From: a virus
Reading direction: 5' to 3' (one strand)
IMG/VR virus record: IMGVR_UViG_3300025913_000004
Coordinates: 1 to 63,094 of that record
DNA: 63,094 nucleotides
The position numbers and the translations under genes were made by a program. The notes under the pieces are model-generated. The model worked only from the letters and a program-made list of their open reading frames with translations, had not been told where the DNA came from and did not search any database. Below, in pieces: positions 14,559 to 20,266 of the stretch; the first letter of the stretch is position 1; each line of letters begins with the position of its first letter.

Positions 14559-14743
14559 GCCATCTCCAGATCGTGCGGGGCGACGGAGCCGTTGTGCCCA
14601 GCGTGGTGGAACGTACCCAGCTCGGTGTCGATCACGACGTGGACTTCGTCGTTGCAGAACGCCTGCGCGATCAGCTCCTGGTCGGTGCCGGTCAGGGTGC
14701 CGTTCTCGGAGTGAAGGATGATGTAACGGAATTTCACTTGCAT
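14555..14743 (-). CDS. Tandem paralogue 1 (62 aa)
   Basis: ATG at 14743 with AAGGAG upstream. KFRYIILHSENGTLTGTDQE then VHVVIDTELG is the clearest form of the family pattern: strand, G-T-[ND] turn, helix, [YV]-x-V-I-D-[TN]. Function unknown. Confidence 0.75.
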   Translation of the reverse strand: MQVKFRYIILHSENGTLTGTDQELIAQAFCNDEVHVVIDTELGTFHHAGHNGSVAPHDLEMA

Positions 14744-14898
14744 GCTCCTTGAGTGTGAGCGGGTGGAGGGGCGTACTTCATCAGAAGTACGACGGGGACT
14801 GACATGAGACAGACCACGATGGAGAGCGCGGTGCCGAAGCTGACGACGGCCACGAATCCCTGCCAGCAGAAGCGGTAGAAGTCACGCATCTGGGTCAT
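14734..14898 (-). CDS. Small membrane protein (54 aa)
   Basis: ATG at 14898 overlaps the previous stop (ATGA). One long hydrophobic stretch (FVAVVSFGTALSIVVCLMSV then PVVLLM), with Pro-rich C-terminus. Probably one or two membrane spans. Function unknown. Confidence 0.65.
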   Translation of the reverse strand: MTQMRDFYRFCWQGFVAVVSFGTALSIVVCLMSVPVVLLMKYAPPPAHTQGACK

Positions 14899-15122
14899 TT
14901 GTCCAGTTCCTTACTCAGCCGGTCGATCTCGTTCTGGATGAGCCACAGCCCGAAGTGCCGCATCAGCTCCACGCCGAAGAGAGAGCCGGAGTTCTCATCC
15001 ACGGTGAGGAACGCCTTCTCCAGGAAGTCCTCCAGGGGCGGGTCGTAGCCCTTGCTGCGGGCCTTGTCCATCATGCCCATCGTCTTCTCGACGAGGGTCT
15101 TGTAGTCTTCGGTCTGGGTCAT
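14895..15122 (-). CDS. Hypothetical helical protein (75 aa)
   Basis: ATG at 15122 overlaps the upstream stop. Charged helices (EDYKTLVEKTMGMMDKARSK; NEIDRLSKELDK at the end). Function unknown. Confidence 0.75.
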   Translation of the reverse strand: MTQTEDYKTLVEKTMGMMDKARSKGYDPPLEDFLEKAFLTVDENSGSLFGVELMRHFGLWLIQNEIDRLSKELDK

Positions 15123-15340
15123 GAGGTGGCTCCGTCGTTGAAAATCTCGTCAAAGCAGGGCTCGCAAATGCCGGAGATCTGCGTTTCTGCCCAGCCCAGC
15201 GGGGTGTGCGCGGCCGTGGGAGAATCCAGCGGCTGGTGGCACTGCGCGCAGTGCGCGTGGCGGTGCAGCTTCTGCGAGAATAGCAGCTTGGCGTCCTGCT
15301 CGGATTCGGGCAGCAGGTGGCCCCGGATGCTGGTTCTCAT
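15119..15340 (-). CDS. Small zinc-ribbon-like protein (about 73 aa)
   Basis: Two Cys pairs, CAQC and CEPC, about 28 residues apart with HRHAH before the first, fit a zinc ribbon. I favour ATG 15340, just after a small GCCCG/CGGGC hairpin. A GTG at 15439 would add a Pro/Ala-rich leader of doubtful quality. The start is uncertain; the Cys-rich domain is clear. Possible DNA- or RNA-binding accessory protein. Confidence 0.6.
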   Translation of the reverse strand: MRTSIRGHLLPESEQDAKLLFSQKLHRHAHCAQCHQPLDSPTAAHTPLGWAETQISGICEPCFDEIFNDGATS

Positions 15341-15460
15341 GAGAAATTGGCCCGTTTTGCGGGCGGGTAGTGGGTGGGCCTGGGCATGGGGCAAAAGCTC
15401 CGGTTTGGGGCCATTCGAGGCCGTTGCGGGGGTACGCACTAGTGTGGCATTGGAAGTTAG

Positions 15461-15838
15461 TTACCAGGGTTGGGGTTTACCACTACGCAGACGTCGCCTT
15501 ACGGGCTTGTCATTTCCATACTTGCCATGAGGATCTGACTCTGGCGCGCCAACGCGTTCATCATAGAACCGAAGATACATCACTTCTGGCGCTCGGTCAC
15601 AACGCACGTACAGCACCCCGCTGCGTTCGCAGTGTCTATGCGTCTCCAGGAACTCTCGTATAGTGGGAGGAACGACGTACTTATTGAATCTGGTAGATAG
15701 CACGGGCTTCCAGTGATCTTCTAGTAGATCTAAAAACTCGTGGTCCACTCTCCAGCCGGAGTAGGGCAGGCCTCGTTCCATGTTGTGTCGTTGACGATAG
15801 CAAAAGCTTGCTACATGCTTACAGTGATTCTTACTCAT
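15461..15838 (-). CDS. Hypothetical basic protein (125 aa)
   Basis: ATG at 15838. Rich in His, Arg and aromatic residues (FCYRQRHNMERGLPYSGWR; VLYVRCDRAPEVMYLRFY), with a basic tail. First gene after the 15861-16423 non-coding region, so it is probably the head of a transcription unit. Function unknown. Confidence 0.7.
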   Translation of the reverse strand: MSKNHCKHVASFCYRQRHNMERGLPYSGWRVDHEFLDLLEDHWKPVLSTRFNKYVVPPTIREFLETHRHCERSGVLYVRCDRAPEVMYLRFYDERVGAPESDPHGKYGNDKPVRRRLRSGKPQPW

Positions 15839-15854
15839 TCAATTTCTAATAAAG

Positions 15855-15880
15855 ATTGTAGCTAGTGTACTTTGTATCAA
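15855..15880 (-). promoter_or_regulatory. Candidate promoter of the 125-aa gene
   Basis: Minus-strand TACAAT (15860-15855). A TTGATA lies upstream at 15880-15875, but the 14-base spacer is short, so the -35 assignment is doubtful. Confidence 0.4.
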
Positions 15881-16423
15881 GCTAAATTAAGTGTTATGTA
15901 TAGACGTGTGCGTGGGTGTGAAAATTACATGAATGTGAGCCTACGGCACACCCACGTATGGCAGCTAACATTTGGACTGTTGTTACCCCCAAGGTTGTAC
16001 ACCGGACGGACGTTGTTTTACAAGGAGAAATGACCACTGAAGTGTAACAGCACCTCGTTACACATCTGCTATAAAATTAGGTACGGATCTCCGTTTGGTA
16101 AGCGAGTTACGGAGGTGGGTAGGTTAGTGGGAACTAACGCGTGGTTTCCAAGGATGAGCGTGTAACAAGTTGTAACATAACTTGATCGTATTTTTGGGCT
16201 AAAAAGCACAAAATTTAGAGCGTAGGACTCGGTGCTAGTCACCACGATCGCACTCCGAACTCCTTAGAACCGAGAATTTAGACATCCGCGATCGTGCGCG
16301 TCGCAATTTGCAGGCGGTTTTCTGGCTCATAGCCGACCCACCGAGTCCGAGAAACGGAGTCCGCGATCTGCGCAAGTGAAAGGAAAGGACTCCGAATGGA
16401 GTCCGTAACCCGAGTTACGTAGA
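15861..16423. other. Non-coding control region with GTAAC repeats and paired segments
   Basis: About 560 bases without a convincing gene, more AT-rich than its surroundings. GTAAC/GTTAC occurs eight times (15982, 16044, 16057, 16106, 16162, 16172, 16405, 16414). Some copies are arranged as hairpins (GTGTAAC 16042-16048 with GTTACAC 16057-16063) and some as a 10-bp-spaced direct repeat (16161-16180). A five-codon ATG frame with AAGGAG sits at about 16023-16048. Candidate roles are regulator-binding region, origin or non-coding RNA. Confidence 0.5.
16225..16404 (+). ncRNA. Candidate structured RNA
   Basis: Nested long-range pairing: GGACTCGGTG (16225-16234) with CACCGAGTCC (16339-16348), enclosing CACGATCGC (16243-16251) with GCGATCGTG (16288-16296). 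Then comes a terminal hairpin GGACTCC-GAAT-GGAGTCC (16387-16404). A further GGAGTCC near 16356 could pair with GGACTCC instead, giving alternative structures. No protein frame spans it. Expression and strand are not shown by the sequence. Confidence 0.35.
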
Positions 16424-16510
16424 TCACACCGCGCAGGCGATGTCCCACGCCACGCAGGGCTTGAAGCCGACGCGACGGAGGGCGAAGTAGACAGAGATGA
16501 TTTCGTTCAT
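16424..16510 (-). CDS. Possible micropeptide (28 aa)
   Basis: ATG at 16510 with GAGGT upstream. The peptide (NEIISVYFALRRVGFKPC then VAWDIACAV) is short, hydrophobic and ordered-looking. It lies between the 50-aa gene and the non-coding region. Function unknown. Confidence 0.4.
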   Translation of the reverse strand: MNEIISVYFALRRVGFKPCVAWDIACAV

Positions 16511-16517
16511 AGATACC

Positions 16518-16670
16518 TCAGAAGAAGATGGGGCAGAATTGGCGACCTTCGCTCCGGGCCTCGCGCATCGCATCCAGGATGGAGCCGAAGGCGCTGGTCC
16601 ACTTGAACCGACGTCCGAAGAAGAATTGGTCGGTCTCGCGCATCAGGGGACGGAGAGGATCGTAGGTCAT
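16518..16670 (-). CDS. Small basic protein (50 aa)
   Basis: ATG at 16670 with AGGAG six bases upstream; a longer in-frame start at 16742 lies within the leader hairpins. Basic and aromatic (RETDQFFFGRRFKWTSAFG). Function unknown. Confidence 0.6.
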   Translation of the reverse strand: MTYDPLRPLMRETDQFFFGRRFKWTSAFGSILDAMREARSEGRQFCPIFF

Positions 16671-16694
16671 GGTCGCTCCTAGTCGGTGCACCTC

Positions 16695-16740
16695 GCACCC
16701 CCAAACCTCGGGGCTTGGGGGTGCGGCCCCTGCGGGCCGC
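16695..16740 (-). terminator. Double GC-rich hairpin, terminator or leader element
   Basis: GCACCCCCAA (16695-16704) pairs with TTGGGGGTGC (16715-16724), and GCGGCCC (16723-16729) with GGGCCGC (16734-16740); the two helices share bases 16723-16724. It sits between the 157-aa gene and the 50-aa gene. There is no T-run, so a leader or stability role is as likely as termination. Confidence 0.5.
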
Positions 16741-16749
16741 ACCGGGCGC

Positions 16750-17223
16750 TTACTCGGCCTTGGTCTGCACCAGCCAGCCGCGTTTCACGTAGGCGGCAAT
16801 GCTGTGCCCGCCCACGCCAGCCGCCAGCAGGTCGGCGGGGGTGGCCTGCCCGCCCTTGGCGGCAATGCAGGCCAGCGCGGCGGCAGCCCACGCGGCGTTG
16901 TGCGCGCTGCGCGCCACGAACGGCTTGCCCGGCCGCAGTACCACCGTGCCGGTGGCCAGCTTGGCGGGCAGGTTGCCGCCGCACAGCGTGGCGCCCTTGG
17001 CGATGAGGCTGGCGGGCAGCCGGTAGTTGGCGAACGCCTGCTGGCTGGCTTGCACGTTGGCGCCGGGCTTGGTGGCGCTGGCAGCGAACGTGCTAGGCAG
17101 TGGCGTTGCCGGCTCGGCGGCCGGGGCTTGCTGTTCCGTCACCAGGGGAACGGCGGCTTGCACCACGGTTTGGTCGGCGGCGCGGCGGCCGGCGGGGTTC
17201 GTACGGGGCTTGCGAGTGGCCAT
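16750..17223 (-). CDS. Hypothetical Ala-rich protein (157 aa)
   Basis: ATG at 17223 with AGGAG upstream. Residues 1-60 are Ala/Pro/Thr-rich and probably disordered. The C-terminal 55 residues look like a small winged helix (HNAAWAAAALACIAAKGG; LLAAGVGGHSIAAYVKRGW). It is more GC-rich than its neighbours, a sign of separate origin. It lies directly downstream of the repeat region at 17277-17656, so it could be the protein that binds there (inference). Confidence 0.75.
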   Translation of the reverse strand: MATRKPRTNPAGRRAADQTVVQAAVPLVTEQQAPAAEPATPLPSTFAASATKPGANVQASQQAFANYRLPASLIAKGATLCGGNLPAKLATGTVVLRPGKPFVARSAHNAAWAAAALACIAAKGGQATPADLLAAGVGGHSIAAYVKRGWLVQTKAE

Positions 17224-17270
17224 GGTAGGCTCCTAGGGGTTTTGGCATGGGCAACAGCGCCCACACCATT

Positions 17271-17276
17271 AATGTA
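17271..17276 (-). promoter_or_regulatory. Candidate -10 (TACATT) of the 157-aa gene
   Basis: Minus-strand TACATT at 17276-17271, followed by a GGGC/GCCC leader hairpin and AGGAG. No good -35. Confidence 0.35.
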
Positions 17277-17656
17277 GTGCCCGACCGGACTTTTTGTACC
17301 CCGGGGAAACCCGGGGGGTGGACGGCACGCGACTTGCTTGCGCCACAGCTAGCTTTAAGCACGCGCCCGCGCGCACGTAGCAAGGACCGTGCCAGCTACA
17401 CCGACTACGTAGCTATGAGCATGGACTACCCGATAGTGTAGGAGGACTACGAACCACTGACTACGACGAGCTACGAGCCTATCGTAGTGACTGATACGAT
17501 ATCCGTGATGCCTATGACTACGATCGTAGTGATTAGACCCGAGCATATGATAGTGATCGCTACGATGGTCGTACGAAATCGGGTCCCATACGGGCTCTGG
17601 TCTGCGAACGGAAAGGCGATTGTAGAATTCGGGGAGGCGAAGCTAATTCAATCAAA
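17277..17656. other. Non-coding region with phased GACTACGA repeats (candidate origin or operator array)
   Basis: About 380 bases without a supported gene. GACTAC occurs at 17403, 17424 and 17445 (exactly 21-bp steps) and again at 17459 and 17516. GCTACGA is at 17470 and TCGTAGTGA (the inverted form) at 17482 and 17524. ACTACGATCGTAGT (17518-17531) is a perfect palindrome. A GNRA-loop hairpin CCCCGGG-GAAA-CCCGGGG lies near 17299-17316, and a -10-like TACAAT on the minus strand at 17624-17619. Helically phased repeats beside an AT-rich palindrome (17677-17694) suggest an initiator or regulator array. Confidence 0.55.
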
Positions 17657-17737
17657 CTAATCACCGCGCGGCGTCGAAATTTTTCGAAAAATTTTTCGAG
17701 ATCTCCGATCGGCCAGCCTTGTTGCTTGGTTGCTCAC
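17657..17737 (-). CDS. Possible micropeptide (26 aa), GTG start
   Basis: GTG at 17737 in a GTGA overlap. Very basic (RLADRRSRKIFRKIS). Its middle is encoded by the AT-rich palindrome at 17677-17694. Real only if that sequence is not simply a DNA element. Confidence 0.35.
   Translation of the reverse strand: MSNQATRLADRRSRKIFRKISTPRGD
17677..17694. repeat. AT-rich 18-bp perfect palindrome
   Basis: AAATTTTTCGAAAAATTT, flanked by a further TTTTCGA, is the most AT-rich spot in this arm. It lies next to the phased GACTACGA repeats, as expected of a DNA-unwinding element, though it also falls inside a possible 26-codon frame. Confidence 0.6.
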
Positions 17738-17826
17738 GTTGATTCCTTCAGGAGCCGGATCAACCACAGGACCAGGTCGATGACGCCACACGCAGCGGCG
17801 AGTTGAAGAAGGCGCCTGTCGCTCAC
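17734..17826 (-). CDS. Possible micropeptide (30 aa), GTG start
   Basis: GTG at 17826 overlaps the stop of the 165-aa gene (GTGA) and itself ends in GTGA with the next frame. One amphipathic or hydrophobic helix (LLQLAAACGVIDLVLWLIRLL). Supported mainly by the overlap chain. Confidence 0.4.
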   Translation of the reverse strand: MSDRRLLQLAAACGVIDLVLWLIRLLKEST

Positions 17827-18320
17827 TTCCCCACCCCCTCGTCCGTCGAAGCCCGGGCGGTGTCGATGGCGGCGCGGGCTCGGGATTCTTGATCGCGGAG
17901 TGCGTTGAGACGGGCCGGGCGCCAGTGCTCGCCGTAGGTAGCGATGTAGTTGTTGATGACATCAACCGTGTCTTCGACGCATTCCTCAAGCGATGCGGTC
18001 AGCTTCTCGATCAGCTTGTTTCGCCTGTCCCGATCCTCCCGCAAGGCTTCGACTTCCCTGCGCAGCTCGTCCCGTTCGGCGGCCAGCGTGCCGGAGTGTT
18101 CGATCCACTGCCCGTCGTCCGACAGCGCCTGAAGGGCTTGCTCTTGGAGCTTCTCCTTCAATGCGGCGTTCTCGGCTCGCAGCTCGTCCAGCGCTGATTG
18201 AGCTGGTGCGTGGGGAGTCATTGCCTCGCCTTCACCGAAGCCCGAGATTCGACTGTTGAACAGATACGACTCGGTCTGGCCTCGGGGCTTGTACGCCACG
18301 ATTGGAAGTTGCTCAGCCAC
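17823..18320 (-). CDS. Coiled-coil phage protein (165 aa)
   Basis: GTG at 18320 after GGGAGAAGGCC. Residues about 42-112 are a long coiled coil (ELRAENAALKEKLQEQALQ; AAERDELRREVEALREDRDR). A mixed C-terminal region includes YIATYGEHWRPARLNALRDQ. It resembles Ea22-like coiled-coil phage proteins in style only. Function unknown. Confidence 0.8.
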   Translation of the reverse strand: MAEQLPIVAYKPRGQTESYLFNSRISGFGEGEAMTPHAPAQSALDELRAENAALKEKLQEQALQALSDDGQWIEHSGTLAAERDELRREVEALREDRDRRNKLIEKLTASLEECVEDTVDVINNYIATYGEHWRPARLNALRDQESRARAAIDTARASTDEGVGK

Positions 18321-18338
18321 GGCCTTCTCCCAGCTTCG

Positions 18339-18581
18339 TCACTTCGATTTCGATGCGGCACGATGCTCGATGGCTGAGACGATGTCGTCGCAGAGGATGT
18401 CGAGTTCGCTGGAGCCAGTCGAGGTGTCTGTCGCGCCTTTCTGGCATAGGTGATCCGTGAGGAACAGGCGCTCGTCATCGTCGCCGCACCAGTAGGTGAG
18501 CGTGAAGTTCCCCAGTACCTCGCGCACCGTCTGCCAGAGCGATTCGTCCGCCACCGCCCCGCTGGCATTGTCTTCAGTCAT
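18339..18581 (-). CDS. Hypothetical protein (80 aa)
   Basis: ATG at 18581 preceded by GGAGGTGGAG. Acidic (TYWCGDDDERLFLTDHLCQK), with one Cys in the DDD motif and another near LCDD. Overlaps the end of the 25-codon membrane peptide. Function unknown. Confidence 0.75.
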   Translation of the reverse strand: MTEDNASGAVADESLWQTVREVLGNFTLTYWCGDDDERLFLTDHLCQKGATDTSTGSSELDILCDDIVSAIEHRAASKSK

Positions 18582-18651
18582 CTCCACCTCCGAACACCCA
18601 AGTAAGGATGATAAGACCCACTAAGAATCCAATCGCACAACCAATGAGCAT
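18574..18651 (-). CDS. Transmembrane micropeptide (25 aa)
   Basis: ATG at 18651 with a perfect TAAGGAG six bases upstream. The whole peptide is one membrane helix (MLIGCAIGFLVGLIILTWVF) with an acidic Asp-Asp end. It is co-linear with and overlaps the 80-aa gene. Function unknown. Confidence 0.55.
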   Translation of the reverse strand: MLIGCAIGFLVGLIILTWVFGGGDD

Positions 18652-18670
18652 GTGTACTCCTTAAATTGAA

Positions 18671-18690
18671 GTGGCCCCCTAAAGGGCCAC
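18671..18690 (-). promoter_or_regulatory. Hairpin between tRNA-like gene and micropeptide
   Basis: GTGGCCC (18671-18677) / GGGCCAC (18684-18690) with a 6-base loop. On the minus strand it lies between the tRNA-like 3' end and the TAAGGAG. It could protect or terminate the tRNA transcript or act as a leader hairpin. Confidence 0.55.
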
Positions 18691-18715
18691 CTACTCTACC
18701 TCTACCCCTAGAGTC

Positions 18716-18793
18716 TGGTACTCTCCACGGGAGTCGAACCCGTCTGCGCGCGATTTGAAGTTCGGCTGCCTGATACCGCCCGGCCCGGAGAGT
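18716..18793 (-). tRNA. tRNA-like gene with encoded CCA and an 8-base anticodon loop
   Basis: 78 bases on the minus strand. The acceptor stem ACTCTCC/GGAGAGT is perfect, with discriminator A and encoded CCA. The T arm is perfect (ACGGG-TTCGACT-CCCGT). The D loop has GGTATCA with a 3-bp GCC/GGC stem. The anticodon arm is odd: GCCGA / TCG(C)GC pairs only with one bulged C around an 8-base loop ACTTCAAA. Read with T33 at the third base the anticodon is TCA (UGA); with the fourth it is CAA (Leu). Either an unusual or suppressor-type tRNA, or a decaying one. Confidence 0.6.
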
Positions 18794-18817
18794 GATTCCT
18801 CACTACTTTTGGCGCCG

Positions 18818-19213
18818 CTACGCGGTCACCACGCGCTTCACTAGCTTGACTTCCGGCGGCTGCATCCAGCTCGGTGCTGCGGTACCTGCGGCGCCGTATC
18901 TCACCCACATCTTCAGCATCTGCCTGCGGTCGTCCACCGTCAGCGGGGTGCGGACGAATCCGCTCTCCATCTTCTCGTAGGGCAGGCCGCGCAGCGCGCC
19001 GTAAACCAGATGGGTCAGGCGGGCTTCGTGGCGGACGGTGCCCACACGATGATCTCGCAGGGCTGCGTACTTCCACGGGTCGCCGCGCTTGGCGCCCTTA
19101 CGAGTGAATCGGGCACGGTGTTCCTCCACGCGGATCACGGACGATTCCAGCGCCAGGGACTTCAGCTTGACACGGAGCTGTTCGCGCCTGTCGATCGGTT
19201 CGGTGTAACTCAT
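18818..19213 (-). CDS. Conserved basic phage protein (131 aa)
   Basis: ATG at 19213 with TAGGAG seven bases upstream. The N-terminus (RREQLRVKLKSLALESSVIR then VEEHR) and the middle (VYGALRGLPYEKMES) resemble small conserved phage proteins that I cannot name. Basic throughout, so nucleic acid binding is plausible. The leader has CCTGAG/CTCAGG arms near 19231-19256 downstream of the gene head. Confidence 0.8.
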   Translation of the reverse strand: MSYTEPIDRREQLRVKLKSLALESSVIRVEEHRARFTRKGAKRGDPWKYAALRDHRVGTVRHEARLTHLVYGALRGLPYEKMESGFVRTPLTVDDRRQMLKMWVRYGAAGTAAPSWMQPPEVKLVKRVVTA

Positions 19214-19280
19214 TTCTAACTCCTAAATGTTGATTGAGAATCCTGAGGTGAGAATCAAGCTCTCAGGAGGCCCCCTGCAT

Positions 19281-19529
19281 TCAGTAGTCAGGCGCGGGAG
19301 ACGACGGTACGCGGTTGAGGAGCATCCACGCCATCTTGGATGGACGGTCGTTCCGCTCGGAAGAATGACCGTAGCGCACCTCGCCGCTGGCGGGCTGCTG
19401 CATCTTCATGCGATGCGCGGCTTCTTTGTGCAGGCGCTTGTTCCGCTCGCTCCGCATCTTCTGCCCCGCGTTGCTGGCGGCGCGGCTGTGTCGGCCGTAC
19501 TTCCTCTGCTTCTTGCCTTCTTTCGCCAC
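19281..19529 (-). CDS. Conserved very basic small phage protein (82 aa)
   Basis: GTG at 19529 with AGGAG seven bases upstream. The N-terminal MAKEGKKQRKYGRHSRAASN is a pattern I know from many phage genomes, with no known function. Highly basic and probably disordered. First gene of the accessory arm, just behind the divergent promoter region. Confidence 0.8.
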   Translation of the reverse strand: MAKEGKKQRKYGRHSRAASNAGQKMRSERNKRLHKEAAHRMKMQQPASGEVRYGHSSERNDRPSKMAWMLLNRVPSSPAPDY

Positions 19530-19569
19530 TCTATCTCCTGGTAGGTTAGCGCCCCTGGGGCACGCCCAC

Positions 19570-19575
19570 AGTGTA
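19570..19575 (-). promoter_or_regulatory. -10 (TACACT) of the accessory arm
   Basis: Minus-strand TACACT at 19575-19570, divergent from and about 30 bp from the late promoter; the -35 (TGGTGC, 19598-19593) is weak. A GGGC/GCCC hairpin lies in the leader. Confidence 0.45.
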
Positions 19576-19582
19576 AGGCTTC

Positions 19583-19611
19583 TTGTGTTCGCGCACCAGC
19601 AGTGTTACTAT
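19583..19611 (+). promoter_or_regulatory. Promoter of the late (virion) operon
   Basis: TTGTGT (19583-19588), a 17-base spacer, TACTAT (19606-19611). The leader holds palindrome AGACGGCCGTCT (19631-19642) before the ribosome site of the gene at 19693. It is the only good plus-strand promoter ahead of the terminase. Confidence 0.65.
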
Positions 19612-19692
19612 AGTCCGGGCGTGGACGGGGATAGACGGCCGTCTAGCCATCTCAAGTCTAGAGACGCGCCCGCCTCAATTCTAGGAGCGTTC

Positions 19693-19908
19693 ATGCGATA
19701 TCTTAAAGGTTCCCCCCACCACGAGTGCTGCCCCAAGGAATGGCGCAACACGCCAGACCTCACTGGAAGCTTTGAGCTCGACGCGGTGATTTCTAGGAAC
19801 ACGAACAAGGACATCCCCCACCGGCTGGCCTACTACCTGGAGCAGGAAACCGCCTATGGCGCCCGCACCGGCTACGACGGCTATCACAACTACGGTGGTG
19901 ATTCCTAA
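19693..19908 (+). CDS. Hypothetical protein (71 aa)
   Basis: ATG at 19693 with AGGAG six bases upstream. Has HHECCPKEW near the N-terminus, a Cys-Cys pair that may bind metal, and a Tyr/Gly-rich end (YGARTGYDGYHNYGGDS). First gene of the late operon. Function unknown. Confidence 0.7.
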   Translation: MRYLKGSPHHECCPKEWRNTPDLTGSFELDAVISRNTNKDIPHRLAYYLEQETAYGARTGYDGYHNYGGDS

Positions 19909-20056
19909 GCCCCGACTCCGCACCGCGTGGGGAATCTGGATCTGCATGGGCGCGGGTCTGGGCTGCATTGGCAACACTCCTCGAGCTGCGTATCAGCGGT
20001 GGCGGCTCGAATTCATTGAACGGTACAGGTATCATGATGACGGACAACGATCTTGA
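19898..20056 (+). CDS. Small membrane protein (52 aa), GTG start
   Basis: GTG at 19898 (or 19895) overlaps the end of the 71-aa gene. A single hydrophobic segment (AWGIWICMGAGLGCIG) flanked by basic residues. Function unknown. Confidence 0.5.
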   Translation: MIPKPRLRTAWGIWICMGAGLGCIGNTPRAAYQRWRLEFIERYRYHDDGQRS

Positions 20057-20222
20057 AACTCTCTATAAATCCGCTCTCCCAGAGAGCCACTTCGCAGGAC
20101 TTCGCGCGGTGTTTGACGCAGGCTATGCTGATGGCGCCGGTCTGTCCACGCAGTCAACGGACGCTAGCCTCACCGCCCCCGTGCCACCCGCTGCTGACGA
20201 CCCCACGATCACGACTGCCTAA
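20034..20222 (+). CDS. Hypothetical protein (62 aa)
   Basis: Two adjacent ATG codons (20034, 20037); no strong ribosome site. LETLYKSALPESHFAGLRAV then FDAGYADGAGL is a pattern seen in small head-proximal phage proteins. A Cys-rich segment lies in the +1 frame straight after its end (see findings). Function unknown. Confidence 0.65.
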   Translation: MMTDNDLETLYKSALPESHFAGLRAVFDAGYADGAGLSTQSTDASLTAPVPPAADDPTITTA

Positions 20223-20266
20223 TTTCTGTTCCGGCTGCGGTCGGGTCTTTGCTAACTGCGCTTGCG

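Noticed and set aside
17299-17316. GNRA-loop hairpin as a terminator
   Set aside because: The T-run lies on the wrong side for either direction, so it was described only as part of the non-coding region.
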